The notes: generated from the sequence alone by a model not told the origin. A DNA stretch of 42,553 nt from Dehalococcoidia bacterium (GCA_022819585.1 JAJEGY010000040.1:1-42553); one strand, 5' to 3'. Numbered from the stretch's first letter, positions 25,267 through 34,559 are shown. Translations and numbers: made by a program.

Positions 25267-25863
25267 CTACTTCTTGGTGATCGTTTCCCACAATGCACTT
25301 ACGCGCTGCTCCAAGTGAGTCAAATCACCGTCGTTACAGATTACTTCGTCTGCTCGTTCGATTCTGGCCTCAGGGGGAATCTGGGCGTCGATGCGCCGTC
25401 TCGCTTCGTGTTCGGCAATCCCAGTTTTCTCTGTGATACGCGCCAATCTTTGATGATATGTCGTTTCGACGCTCCACACGCTGTCAGCGAGGTCGCTCCA
25501 TCCTGCTTCGTAAAGAACCGCGGCCTCGATCACGGTCAATTCGACCTCGTTGGCGGCATTACGTGCCAGACAATCGCTGAGCATCTCACGGATCCGAGGC
25601 CAAACAATCGATTCGAGTTCTCGGCGACTATTGGGATCGGCGAATACGATGCTTCCGAGAACTTTACGATCTATCTCACCGTCCTCCGCAACCACCCGGT
25701 CCCCGAACGCCCTGACTACCTCAGCATAACCTTCTGTGCCCTTGGCGTAAGCAGCGTGTCCTAGGAGGTCGGCGTTAACCGTCTGGGCACCCAACCGTTC
25801 CAAGATGTTCACGGTTTCCGTTTTGCCAGCCCCGATACCCCCTGTTACAGCTATGGTGATCAT
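25267..25863 (-). CDS. coaE: dephospho-CoA kinase
   Basis: A 198-residue kinase for the last step of CoA synthesis, phosphorylating the 3'-hydroxyl of dephospho-CoA. Walker A is GGIGAGKT (8-15), then a NADLLGH motif for substrate binding, IEAAVLYEAGW, and RIDAQIPPEAR in the lid region. A much longer frame is open upstream, but the ATG at 25863 gives the family's usual length and the conserved MITIAVTGG start. It is the first gene of the operon leading into the MoxR, Nudix and VWA genes. Confidence 0.94.
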   Translation of the reverse strand: MITIAVTGGIGAGKTETVNILERLGAQTVNADLLGHAAYAKGTEGYAEVVRAFGDRVVAEDGEIDRKVLGSIVFADPNSRRELESIVWPRIREMLSDCLARNAANEVELTVIEAAVLYEAGWSDLADSVWSVETTYHQRLARITEKTGIAEHEARRRIDAQIPPEARIERADEVICNDGDLTHLEQRVSALWETITKK

Positions 25864-26000
25864 CGACGGTTTCAGCGGAACTTCAAAGCACCAACTTTGC
25901 GAACTCCGCAAGTAGAATATTTTACCACTTCGTAAACCGCGCATTACGAACCAAATCCCCACGGAATCCGTCACTTGGAACCACTTGTTCAAGGAATCAG
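25864..26000. promoter_or_regulatory. divergent intergenic region between coaE and selA
   Basis: This 137-base gap separates two divergent operons. It contains an exact inverted repeat, TTGCG (25897-25901) with CGCAA (25907-25911), directly followed by an AT-rich block (AGTAGAATATTTTA) that could hold a promoter in either direction. The palindrome could be an operator. At its right end is the ribosome binding site of selA (AAGGA at 25991-25995). Confidence 0.4.
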
Positions 26001-27410
26001 TTGCCCTCCAGCACGCGCCAAGATCACTCCGACGCCGCACCCTTGCTAAGGTCGCTGCCCAGCGTAGATGCGCTGTTGTCCGACCCCGCACTTGTCGAAC
26101 TCACCAATCGATATCCGCGACATTTCATCGTCGAACAAGCAAGACAGAAACTCTCAGCAGTCAGGGCATCCATTCTCAACGGACAGGGCAGATCAGACCA
26201 TGCTTCAATCGCATCTCTGATCGACGACATCATCCAAGATGCTGAAACGCGCTGGCGTTCATCACCTACCCGAGTAATCAATGCCACCGGAGTCATAATC
26301 CACACCAATCTCGGACGATCCCCGTTGAGCGAAATCGCGGCCAAAGCTGCCCATGACGCCGCCCTCGGATATTCCGACCTCGAATATGACCTCGAAACCG
26401 CGGGCCGCGGCTCACGCCATTCTCACATCTCATCTCTCCTGAGCACCGTCACCGGCGCCGAAGCCGGTATCGCAGTCAACAACAACGCCTCAGCCGCCCT
26501 ACTCGCTCTCAGCACCTTGGCAGGACACGGCGGCGACATCATCGTCTCCCGCAGCGAAGCTGTGGAAATCGGCGGCGGCTTCCGCGTCCCCGACGTTATG
26601 GCTCAATCCGGTGCGAAGCTGGTAGATGTTGGCACCACAAACCGCACTTACGCCCGCGACTACGAAGCCGCTATCGGCCCCAACACCTCAGCCATCCTCA
26701 AAGTCCATCGCTCCAACTTCGCCATCTCTGGCTTCGTCCATGAAGACCCACTATCCGACATCGTCGAGGTAGCAAATCGCCACAAAGTTCCGCTGATCCA
26801 CGACCTCGGATCCGGCAGCCTGATCGACACATCACAATTCGGCGTCGATCACGAACCAACGGTCCAAGAATCCGTCCAAGCTGGCGCTCACCTAACGCTT
26901 TTCTCGGGAGACAAATTGCTCGGAGGACCCCAAGCTGGCATCATCGTAGGCGCAACGGAACTCGTCAACCGCGTTGGGAGCCACCCGCTAGCCCGCGCTG
27001 TCCGTATCGATAAGATGACCCTCGCCGCTCTCAATTCGACTCTCCGATCCTACCTCCGTGGCACCGCGCAAGACGAACTCCCGATCTGGAGGATGATGTC
27101 GGCAACCCTCGAAGATCTAAACGAATTTGCCAACCAATGGTCAAAACAGATCAAATCTGAGGTCGTTGAAGGCAGAACAGCTATCGGAGGCGGAAGCGCA
27201 CCAGGTCAAACTTTGCCAACAAAACGACTCAAGATCACCGCCAACAAATCAGCCGAAGCCATAGCCGAATCGCTCCGCCGACACGACCCACCAATCATCG
27301 GACGCATCGAAGACGACCATCTCTTCCTCGACCCGCGCACTGTCCTACCTGAAGAGCATGAGACGGTTGCCAACGCTCTCAATTCACTCGCCTCATCTCC
27401 ACGCCCCTAA
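26001..27410 (+). CDS. selA: L-seryl-tRNA(Sec) selenium transferase
   Basis: A 469-residue PLP enzyme that converts seryl-tRNA(Sec) to selenocysteinyl-tRNA(Sec) using selenophosphate. Conserved features are the N-terminal LLRSLPSVDALL helix, RVINATGVIIHTNLGRSPL (91-109), SSLLSTVTGAEAG, and the PLP lysine K305 in SGDKLLGGPQAG. It starts with TTG; an AAGGA ribosome binding site 5 bases upstream and the conserved N-terminus support this. selB, selD and the Sec tRNA are not in the window. The presence of SelA implies the organism makes selenoproteins. Confidence 0.95.
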   Translation: MPSSTRQDHSDAAPLLRSLPSVDALLSDPALVELTNRYPRHFIVEQARQKLSAVRASILNGQGRSDHASIASLIDDIIQDAETRWRSSPTRVINATGVIIHTNLGRSPLSEIAAKAAHDAALGYSDLEYDLETAGRGSRHSHISSLLSTVTGAEAGIAVNNNASAALLALSTLAGHGGDIIVSRSEAVEIGGGFRVPDVMAQSGAKLVDVGTTNRTYARDYEAAIGPNTSAILKVHRSNFAISGFVHEDPLSDIVEVANRHKVPLIHDLGSGSLIDTSQFGVDHEPTVQESVQAGAHLTLFSGDKLLGGPQAGIIVGATELVNRVGSHPLARAVRIDKMTLAALNSTLRSYLRGTAQDELPIWRMMSATLEDLNEFANQWSKQIKSEVVEGRTAIGGGSAPGQTLPTKRLKITANKSAEAIAESLRRHDPPIIGRIEDDHLFLDPRTVLPEEHETVANALNSLASSPRP

Positions 27411-27468
27411 CCCGATATCTTCGCGACTCAAATCGCGACTCTCAACGGAAGTCGTTTAACTTTCAGTC

Positions 27469-28809
27469 ATGACTCTGTTCGACGACAGAAGACAGGCGAT
27501 CCTCAATCGCCAAGCGCCTCTCGCCACCCGCATGAGGCCAAGAACTCTTGACGAGTTTGTGGGCCAGCAGAAACTCGTAGGATCGGGGCGCGTCGTACGT
27601 CGAATGATCGAACACGACCGCCTTCACTCGATGATCCTGTGGGGACCACCCGGCAGCGGCAAGACAACTCTGGCTCAACTCATCTCCCACGTCACCAGCA
27701 GCCACTTCGTCGAATTGTCGGCCGTCACCTCAGGCGTACGTGACATCCGACGCGAGGCAGAAGAGGCACAGCACCGCGTCGGCTCTACGGGCACGCGCAC
27801 TATCCTCTTCGTCGACGAAATCCACCGCTTCTCAAAGTCGCAACAAGACGCCCTACTGCCCCACGCGGAAGCAGGCACCTTCATCCTCATCGGTGCCACC
27901 ACAGAAAATCCATCGTTCGAGGTCATCGCACCTCTCCTCTCCCGCACTCGCGTCTACACAATGGAACCCCTCGACGATGCCGACATGAACCGCATCATCG
28001 ACGCCGCACTAAACGACTTGGAACGAGGACTCGCGTCCGCAAACCCTCTACTCAACGACGATGCTCGTTCCTTCCTCCTCCGCTCAGCTAACGGCGACGC
28101 GAGATCCGTCCTAAACGCACTGGAAATAGCCGTCGAAGCCGCTCTGCTTGAAAACAGGCACCGAACCATCACCGTCGAACTCGTAGAGCAAGCCATCGAG
28201 AAACGAGCACGCTACGACCGACTCGGCGACATGCACTACGACACCATATCCGCATTCATCAAGAGTGTCCGAGCCTCCGATCCAGATGCCGCGATCTACT
28301 ACCTCGCCCGCATGATCGATGCTGGCGAAGACCCGCTATTCATCGCTCGCAGATTAGTCATCCTCGCCGCCGAAGACATCGGACTCGCCAATCCCAATGG
28401 CCTCGCAGTAGCCGTCGCCGCGCAGCAAGCCGTCAATTTCATCGGTATGCCCGAGGGCCGCATCCCTCTCGCAGAGGCCACGATCTTCTTGGCTTCTGCG
28501 CCGAAGTCGAATTCGGCTTACATGGCGATTGATAAGGCGCTATCCCATGTTCGCCAAACGAGAGATGAACCTGTACCAATGCATCTACGGAACGCGCCTA
28601 CCCGACTCATGAAGAATATGGGCTACGGCAAAGGCTACGAATATCCGCACGCCGCGCCCGGACACTTCCAGCCAAGCGAGAATCTACCCGAAAACGTGCG
28701 TGGCAGTCGCTTCTACGAACCTGGCGAGTTAGGCGCGGAACGTCAGATCAGTGAGCGGTTGAGGAACTGGTGGGGAGACAGGTTTAAGGTTGATCCGAAA
28801 AGCGGCTAG
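27469..28809 (+). CDS. rarA: replication-associated recombination protein A
   Basis: A 446-residue AAA+ ATPase of the RarA/MgsA/WRNIP1 family, acting at stalled replication forks. Walker A is GPPGSGKT (59-66), Walker B LFVDEIHRF with D115/E116, sensor 1 IGATTENPSF, and the C-terminal helical tetramerisation domain includes YLARMIDAGEDPLFIARRL and the family-typical GYKYPH-like motif GYEYPHAAPGHF. It follows selA by 58 bases on the same strand and converges with the aldolase gene. Confidence 0.94.
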   Translation: MTLFDDRRQAILNRQAPLATRMRPRTLDEFVGQQKLVGSGRVVRRMIEHDRLHSMILWGPPGSGKTTLAQLISHVTSSHFVELSAVTSGVRDIRREAEEAQHRVGSTGTRTILFVDEIHRFSKSQQDALLPHAEAGTFILIGATTENPSFEVIAPLLSRTRVYTMEPLDDADMNRIIDAALNDLERGLASANPLLNDDARSFLLRSANGDARSVLNALEIAVEAALLENRHRTITVELVEQAIEKRARYDRLGDMHYDTISAFIKSVRASDPDAAIYYLARMIDAGEDPLFIARRLVILAAEDIGLANPNGLAVAVAAQQAVNFIGMPEGRIPLAEATIFLASAPKSNSAYMAIDKALSHVRQTRDEPVPMHLRNAPTRLMKNMGYGKGYEYPHAAPGHFQPSENLPENVRGSRFYEPGELGAERQISERLRNWWGDRFKVDPKSG

Positions 28810-28844
28810 CCGCGCACAACCATTGACTGCCCCAAGCCGTTTCT

Positions 28845-29888
28845 CTACGCGGCAACCGCTGCCCTGAAGTGCTCCTGCAACGCGACAAGCGTGTAGTCAA
28901 TATCCTCCGACGATATCCCGTAGTGCGTGACCATCCGCATCACTGGATCGCCAGCGTTCACTAAAATCCCACGCTCCTTCAGATTCGCTGCTATTGACTT
29001 CCCGCTTCCCGCAGGGATATTGAAATACACGATGTTCGAGTGGATATTGTCTGGATCGACGCTGATCCCATCAATCTCTGCCAAACCCTCCGCGAGTTTT
29101 TTGGCATTGTCATGGTCTTCCGCCAGACGATCAATCATGTTGTCCAAGGAGTAAATCCCTGCCGCCGCGATCACTCCGACCTGCCTCATGCCTGCCCCCA
29201 ACATCTTCCGGTAACGCCTTGCTTGGTCGATAAATTCTTCGCTTCCCACCACAATGCTCCCGACTGGACATGCCAAACCCTTTGACAAGCAGAACGTCAC
29301 CGAATCCGCCGGTGCCGACAATTCCGCAACGTCAACTCCCAAACTCACGGCGGCGTTGAAGATCCTCGCACCGTCGATGTGAACCGACATCCCGCCTTCT
29401 CTCGCCGCATCCGCCATCGCCTCCGTCTGCTCGACCGTCAGCGGTTGACCACTCGCCTGATTGTGCGTGTTCTCGATACAGAGCAACCGCGTAGGAGGTT
29501 TGTGATAGTCGGTGGGGTTCGTCGCTGCCCTGATCTCATCCGGCTCCAAAAACCCGAAGCGATCTGTTTTTATCGGATAAAGGAACAGCGCTCCCAACAC
29601 ACTAGCTCCACCAGCTTCGTTCGTGAAGATGTGCGACCGATCGCCGACGACCACCTCATCTCCCCTGCCACAGTGAGCCAACATCGAAACCAGATTCCCC
29701 TGCGTGCCCGACGTCACGAACAGTCCAGCCTCTTTCCCCAGCATCGCCGCCGACTTCGCCTCAAGCTCGTTGACTGACGGGTCGTCGCCATAGACATCGT
29801 CGCCTACTTCGGCTTCATAGATGGCACGCCGCATCTCCGGCGACGGCATTGTCACTGTATCGCTACGCAGATCTACTCGAACTTCCAT
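28845..29888 (-). CDS. ltaE: low-specificity L-threonine aldolase
   Basis: A 347-residue PLP enzyme cleaving L-threonine or L-allo-threonine to glycine and acetaldehyde. It shows VDLRSDTVTMPSPEM (5-19), the DDVYGDDPSVNELE motif, the HIDGARIFNAAV motif, and the PLP lysine K203 in FCLSKGLACPVGS. Length fits the family. It is the only minus-strand gene between 26.0 and 41.5 kb and is divergent from lspA. No Shine-Dalgarno sequence is obvious at the ATG. Confidence 0.93.
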   Translation of the reverse strand: MEVRVDLRSDTVTMPSPEMRRAIYEAEVGDDVYGDDPSVNELEAKSAAMLGKEAGLFVTSGTQGNLVSMLAHCGRGDEVVVGDRSHIFTNEAGGASVLGALFLYPIKTDRFGFLEPDEIRAATNPTDYHKPPTRLLCIENTHNQASGQPLTVEQTEAMADAAREGGMSVHIDGARIFNAAVSLGVDVAELSAPADSVTFCLSKGLACPVGSIVVGSEEFIDQARRYRKMLGAGMRQVGVIAAAGIYSLDNMIDRLAEDHDNAKKLAEGLAEIDGISVDPDNIHSNIVYFNIPAGSGKSIAANLKERGILVNAGDPVMRMVTHYGISSEDIDYTLVALQEHFRAAVAA

Positions 29889-30029
29889 AATCAGACGGCT
29901 CCAGCGGTTTCATTTCTCCAACTCGGTCGGTTACCAGTCTGAATCTTATGCGCGCAAGCGGCTTAAAGCGAGAAATATACTCAAAAGCACACCAAGTCCC
30001 AACCCTGAAACTCTCGAGAACCGCTTCCC

Positions 30030-30683
30030 GTGTCCGTCTCCGACAACGAGAGTAGATACCTCACTCAACCCAAAATGAACGGCATCGCCAACAGAGCATG
30101 GGATTTCTGGATTCGCAGAAGCTGGATGCTCTGGGTTCTCGCTGCCCTCATTCTCGTCCTCGACCAGTCCACCAAATCAATCATCATCGCCTGGCTCGAT
30201 TGGGGAGAATCCTGGCCCGCGGAAGGATTCCTACGCTTCACCCACGCCCGAAACACCGGCACCGCCTTTAGCCTCTTTCAAGGCCACAGCAACATCCTCA
30301 GCTTCGTCGCAATCATCGCCGTAGCCATACTGCTGTGGGTCTACGCCACGACCGGTGCCAAGTCCTTCATCCTCCGCATCGCGCTCGGCCTGCAACTCGG
30401 CGGAGCACTTGGCAACCTCTACGACCGACTTCAACAGGGATACGTAACCGACTTTCTAGACGTCGGATGGTGGCCCATATTCAACGTCGCCGACTCGGCG
30501 ATCTCCATCGGAATGGTCCTAATGGTCTGGTATTTCTTCACGGCGAAGGATGAGGAACCCACCACCGTTGCCGCTCCAGTTGTAGCTGAACTCGGCAGAG
30601 GAGGATGTCAGCGATGCGCCGATGCGATGCGTTACGGGACTTTTAACCGGACTACTGACGTTGTCTCCCAAACTGACATTTGA
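30030..30683 (+). CDS. lspA: lipoprotein signal peptidase (signal peptidase II)
   Basis: A 217-residue inner-membrane aspartic protease that removes signal peptides from prolipoproteins. It has four membrane helices and both catalytic motifs: GALGNLYDRL with D132 and FNVADS with D155; the ARNTGTAFSLF segment is also conserved. The frame starts with GTG; the ATG at 30075 (residue 16) is an alternative start. The C-terminal ~45 residues are an extra hydrophilic tail which overlaps the next gene by 62 bases. Its likely substrates include the ABC-importer lipoprotein of this window. Confidence 0.92.
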   Translation: MSVSDNESRYLTQPKMNGIANRAWDFWIRRSWMLWVLAALILVLDQSTKSIIIAWLDWGESWPAEGFLRFTHARNTGTAFSLFQGHSNILSFVAIIAVAILLWVYATTGAKSFILRIALGLQLGGALGNLYDRLQQGYVTDFLDVGWWPIFNVADSAISIGMVLMVWYFFTAKDEEPTTVAAPVVAELGRGGCQRCADAMRYGTFNRTTDVVSQTDI

Positions 30684-31650
30684 GCTCGAAGGCGAAGACC
30701 TGCCTGTCCGCCTAGACCTCTTCTTGCGCCAAGAACTCCCCGCCATCTCACGCGCGCAAATCCAACGCTTTATTCGTTCTGGCGCAGCAAAAGTTAACGA
30801 CCAAACTATCGACATCCCTTCAACGCGCGTCGATTCCGGCGACACTGTAGAATTCGATGCTCCCCACTGCAACTTGGTCGATGCCCAACCCCTACCCCAA
30901 AACCTCAATTTCCGAGTCATTCACGAAGACGACCACATTGTCGTCGTAGACAAACCCGCCGGGCTAGCAGTCCATGCCGGTGCTGGACGACCAGACCATA
31001 CCTTGGTCAACGGGCTCCTAGCCCGATACCCCGAAATATCCAACTTGGAACCCGCAGATCGACCCGGCATAGTACATCGTCTCGATGCCGATACTTCGGG
31101 CGTGATGGTTGTGGCCCGATCACCCGAAGCAGCCACCGCGCTTTCCGTCGCGATCAAAGCCCGAGAAATTGATCGACGTTACATCGCGCTGGTCCTCGGT
31201 AAACTGCCTCCCGGTGCAGGCTTGATCGACCGGCCCATCGGAAGACACCCCACAATTAGGACGCGCCAAGCCATAGTCCCAGATGGTAAGCCCGCCAGAA
31301 CCCGCTTCGCATCCAGCACAGGACTCTACGCATTCGGAAAACACTTCTCGATGGTCAACGTCAAACTCGAAACTGGACGCACTCACCAAATCCGCGTTCA
31401 CATGCAAGCCATAGGTTTCCCCATCGTCGGCGATCCCGTTTACGGTGTATCGATCCCCGAGCTATCCCTTGAACGCCAATTTCTGCACGCCATATCGTTG
31501 TCGTTCGACCACCCCATCACAGGCGAACCACAACGCTTCACCTCGCCCTTGCCGCCCGAGCTGAGCCTTACTCTCGCCAAAATCGGCCCTCCTTCGAGCA
31601 CCGGTTTCGGGAATCCCGGATACGGCGGTTCGGGATATTCCACCTACTAA
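30622..31650 (+). CDS. rluD: RluD-family 23S rRNA pseudouridine synthase
   Basis: A 342-residue pseudouridine synthase, usually acting on helix 69 of 23S rRNA. An S4 RNA-binding domain (about 26-85, RLDLFLRQELPAISRAQIQ) is followed by the catalytic domain with HRLDADTSG (D155) and the motif VKLETGRTHQIRVHM. The exact start is uncertain: an ATG at 30622 lies within lspA, and a TTG at 30661 would also precede the S4 domain. The Gly/Ser/Tyr-rich C-terminal tail (GFGNPGYGGSGYSTY) is unusual. lspA-rluD pairing is common in bacteria and implies co-transcription. Confidence 0.9.
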   Translation: MRCVTGLLTGLLTLSPKLTFELEGEDLPVRLDLFLRQELPAISRAQIQRFIRSGAAKVNDQTIDIPSTRVDSGDTVEFDAPHCNLVDAQPLPQNLNFRVIHEDDHIVVVDKPAGLAVHAGAGRPDHTLVNGLLARYPEISNLEPADRPGIVHRLDADTSGVMVVARSPEAATALSVAIKAREIDRRYIALVLGKLPPGAGLIDRPIGRHPTIRTRQAIVPDGKPARTRFASSTGLYAFGKHFSMVNVKLETGRTHQIRVHMQAIGFPIVGDPVYGVSIPELSLERQFLHAISLSFDHPITGEPQRFTSPLPPELSLTLAKIGPPSSTGFGNPGYGGSGYSTY

Positions 31651-31668
31651 TCGTCTAATCTTGAAAAT

Positions 31669-33177
31669 ATGACTACCGAAACTCCCGCACGCGTCCGCTT
31701 CGCACCCAGCCCCACTGGCGTCATGCACATCGGTGGCCTCCGAACCGCCCTCTATGACTGGTTCCTAGCCCGAAAAACCGGCGGCCAGTTCATCCTACGC
31801 ATCGAGGACACCGACCGAAACCGCTACGACCCCGATGCCGAGTGGCACATCAAAGAGTCCCTCAAGTGGCTAGGTCTCGACCTCGACGAAGGACCCGACA
31901 TCGGCGGCCCATACGTCCCGTACACCCAATCCGAACGACTGCAACTCTACCAAGACGCCGCCCAAAAACTCATCGCATCAGGCGATGCATATTACGACGA
32001 CACAACTCCAGAGGAACTCGCAGCGCTCCGACAACGCCAGCAAGCCGCTGGACAAGCTCCTGGATACGACAACCGAGGACGCTACCGAACCCCCGAACAG
32101 ATCCAAGAGTCACGAGATAAAGGCCTCGAAATCGTAATCCGGTTCAAAGTCCCCGACCACGGTGAGTTATCAGTCGAGGACGAAGTCCGTGGACGTCTCA
32201 AGTTTGATCTCTCGCTCCTGCAAGATTTCGTCATCCTCAAGTCCGACGGCTTCCCTACGTACCACCTTGCTCACGTCGTCGACGACTACGAGATGGGTAT
32301 CACCCACGTCATCCGCGGAGAAGAGTGGATCCCAAGTTGCCCGCTCCACGTTCTGATCCAACAAGCCTTAGACATTCCTACACCCAAATATGTCCACGTC
32401 CCGCTGATCACAGCACAAGACGGCGCAAAACTCAGCAAGCGACACGGTGCCCAATCCGCACTCGAATATCGCGACGCTGGCTACATCCCCGACGCCGTTC
32501 TCAACTACCTCGCACTCCTAGGTTGGTCACCCGGCGACGACACCGAAGTAATGACGCGAAACGAGATCGCATCCCGATTCGAGATCGACCGTATCCTCTC
32601 CCACCCCGCCAAGTTCAGCGCCCAAAAGCTCGAGTGGATGAACCAGCAGCACATCATGAAGGCTGACGAGGACGCCCTCGCCGAAATGATGATGCCCTAC
32701 TTGGAACGACCTGAAGATGAAGGCGGCCTGCTTGACGAGATCGACCGACCCATCGACCGTGCCGTTGTCAAAGCGATGGTCCCCGTCCTCCGCGAACGCA
32801 TCAAAGTCCTACCTGACGTAGTCGATCTCATCGACTTCCTATTCGTTGATGAAGTACATCCCAACGCCGAAGAGATGATTGGACGCCGCATGGATGAGGA
32901 GATGGTATTCACATCTCTCAACGCCAGCATCGAAGCCCTAGAAACTCTCGAACCATTCGACAGCGAAGCGATCGAAAACGCCCTCCGTGGCCTGACTCAA
33001 ACAACAGGCCTCAAAGCCGGCCAACTCTTCACCCCGATCCGAGTAGCCGTCACCGCCAAGCGCATCGCCCCTCCCCTCTTCGAATCCATCGAGGTCCTAG
33101 GCAGGGAACGAACCATCGAGCGATTGCGCAACGGCTTAAACATCTTCGAAGACTACGTCGAAAGCCGTAACAACTAA
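31669..33177 (+). CDS. gltX: glutamyl-tRNA synthetase
   Basis: A 502-residue class I aminoacyl-tRNA synthetase charging tRNA with glutamate. The HIGH motif is HIGG (20-23) within RFAPSPTGVMHIGGLRTALY, and the KMSKS motif is KLSKR (254-258). The EDTDRNR segment and the C-terminal anticodon-binding helical domain with LFTPIRVAVT are present. Starts 18 bases after rluD, so probably in the same transcript. No gatCAB genes are visible here, so it is not possible to say whether it is discriminating. Confidence 0.95.
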   Translation: MTTETPARVRFAPSPTGVMHIGGLRTALYDWFLARKTGGQFILRIEDTDRNRYDPDAEWHIKESLKWLGLDLDEGPDIGGPYVPYTQSERLQLYQDAAQKLIASGDAYYDDTTPEELAALRQRQQAAGQAPGYDNRGRYRTPEQIQESRDKGLEIVIRFKVPDHGELSVEDEVRGRLKFDLSLLQDFVILKSDGFPTYHLAHVVDDYEMGITHVIRGEEWIPSCPLHVLIQQALDIPTPKYVHVPLITAQDGAKLSKRHGAQSALEYRDAGYIPDAVLNYLALLGWSPGDDTEVMTRNEIASRFEIDRILSHPAKFSAQKLEWMNQQHIMKADEDALAEMMMPYLERPEDEGGLLDEIDRPIDRAVVKAMVPVLRERIKVLPDVVDLIDFLFVDEVHPNAEEMIGRRMDEEMVFTSLNASIEALETLEPFDSEAIENALRGLTQTTGLKAGQLFTPIRVAVTAKRIAPPLFESIEVLGRERTIERLRNGLNIFEDYVESRNN

Positions 33178-33249
33178 ACCGAAAGTGATACCATCGTTAC
33201 GGTAAACGAACCCCGAAATCGGGCACCACCACAGGAGAATCGAGTTCAG

Positions 33250-33444
33250 TTGGTAGAGGTAAAAAACCGAGAAGGCGAAAGCTTCGAGGCAATGCTCCGA
33301 CGCTTCACCCGCAGCGTCCAGCACGAAGGCATCATCTCAGAAGCAAGACGACGCAAGGCATTTGAACCGCCGTCAGTAACCCGCAAAAAGCAGCACGCGT
33401 CAAAGCTCCGCAAGAGCCGAAAATCCACCGAGAAGAACGCTTAG
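33250..33444 (+). CDS. rpsU: small ribosomal subunit protein bS21
   Basis: A 64-residue basic ribosomal protein: VEVKNREGESFEAMLRRFTR is the conserved N-terminus and the C-terminal third is Lys/Arg-rich. The frame starts with TTG, with AGGAGA 12 bases upstream, somewhat distant. A small hairpin, CCCGA/TCGGG (33212-33223), lies between gltX and the start and could be part of a leader, though this is weak. Confidence 0.9.
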   Translation: MVEVKNREGESFEAMLRRFTRSVQHEGIISEARRRKAFEPPSVTRKKQHASKLRKSRKSTEKNA

Positions 33445-33507
33445 CTGCTTGAGTCGCAAAACCATAATCAGAGATGCAAACGCTCCGCTAGTCAAAGAGG
33501 TCAGACA

Positions 33508-33753
33508 ATGAGTACAACTCGTCCCAATCGTCTAGATTCTCTTGGACCCGATCAATTAGAAGCCGTAAAAGCAGCCGCAGATAGAGCCGATCGTTTTCTG
33601 GCAAAGCAGCGTACTCGGACAGAACGCGAGCTTCGAGAATTTCGATCAGCCGTTCGGCGCGGAGACGGAAGTGCGAACCGCTTGGTGGACAGTTACGATG
33701 ATCGGGCCAAACGATCGCCAAAGCGACCAAGCGCAAAAACTCAACGGGGATGA
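33508..33753 (+). CDS. small charged helical protein of unknown function
   Basis: I do not recognise this 81-residue protein. It is rich in Arg, Asp and Ala with a predicted long helix (LGPDQLEAVKAAADRADRFL onward) and a basic C-terminus. An AGAGGT ribosome binding site lies 7 bases before the ATG, and it sits between rpsU and purQ on the same strand. It holds the place where purS would be expected beside purQ, but has no visible PurS similarity. A 110-codon minus-strand frame (33488-33820) overlaps it; the SD favours the plus-strand reading. Confidence 0.5.
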   Translation: MSTTRPNRLDSLGPDQLEAVKAAADRADRFLAKQRTRTERELREFRSAVRRGDGSANRLVDSYDDRAKRSPKRPSAKTQRG

Positions 33754-33857
33754 AACGAATATCAACGTCTTCTTCAGGCATCACTAGATTGTAGTTTTGC
33801 CGTGAGACGCGATCTGACAATTGATTACGCCCTCAACCTGACTGGATTCAGCGCGCA

Positions 33858-34559
33858 ATGAAATTCGGCATCGTCGTATTCCCGGGCTCATGGTCCGAAC
33901 GCGACATGCACTACGCAGTCTCCGACGTCCTCGGCTACCAAGCTGAATACATCTGGCACCGCGAGACCTCCATCAACGGCTTCGACGCCGTCCTCCTCCC
34001 CGGCGGTTTTTCCTACGGCGACCACCTTCGCTGCGGGGCCATAGCTGCCCACTCGCCCGTCATGGGCGCCATCAAAGACTTCGCCAACAACGGCGGCTTC
34101 GTCTTTGGAAGTTGCAACGGCTTCCAAATCCTCTGCGAATCCGGTCTCCTTCCCGGAGCACTCATCCGCAACGACCACCTATCCTTCCGTTGCGCCCCAG
34201 GCACACTTCGGGTCGAAACCACTGCAACTCCGTTCACATCGCAATACGCCGATGGTGATGTCGTTGCAATGCCAATCTCTCACGGCGAGGGCAACTTCCA
34301 AGCCGATGACGAAACCCTCGCAATGCTCGAAGCCGAAGGTCGTGTCATATTCCGATACGTCGATGACCAAAACCAAGCCACACTCGAAGCCAACCCCAAC
34401 GGATCCCTCAATAACATCGCCGGCATAACCAATGAACAAGGCAACGTCCTCGGTATGATGCCCCATCCCGAACGCGCCTGCGAACCACTCCTCGGCAGCA
34501 GCGACGGCAATCCCCTCTGGCAATCCATCGCCGCCACAGTCGACGCTGGCAAGCCCTAA
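33858..34559 (+). CDS. purQ: phosphoribosylformylglycinamidine synthase, glutaminase subunit
   Basis: A 233-residue class I glutamine amidotransferase supplying ammonia for the fourth step of purine synthesis. Nucleophile C86 is in FGSCNGFQIL, and the H203/E205 pair is in MPHPER. VLLPGGFSYGDHLRCGAIA is typical of PurQ. It is followed 5 bases later by purL. No Shine-Dalgarno sequence is strong at the ATG. Confidence 0.95.
   Translation: MKFGIVVFPGSWSERDMHYAVSDVLGYQAEYIWHRETSINGFDAVLLPGGFSYGDHLRCGAIAAHSPVMGAIKDFANNGGFVFGSCNGFQILCESGLLPGALIRNDHLSFRCAPGTLRVETTATPFTSQYADGDVVAMPISHGEGNFQADDETLAMLEAEGRVIFRYVDDQNQATLEANPNGSLNNIAGITNEQGNVLGMMPHPERACEPLLGSSDGNPLWQSIAATVDAGKP

Noticed and set aside
25864..26091. 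N-terminal extension of CoaE to 26091
   Set aside because: It would overlap the start of selA and add 76 residues before the conserved MITIAVTGG; the family starts there.
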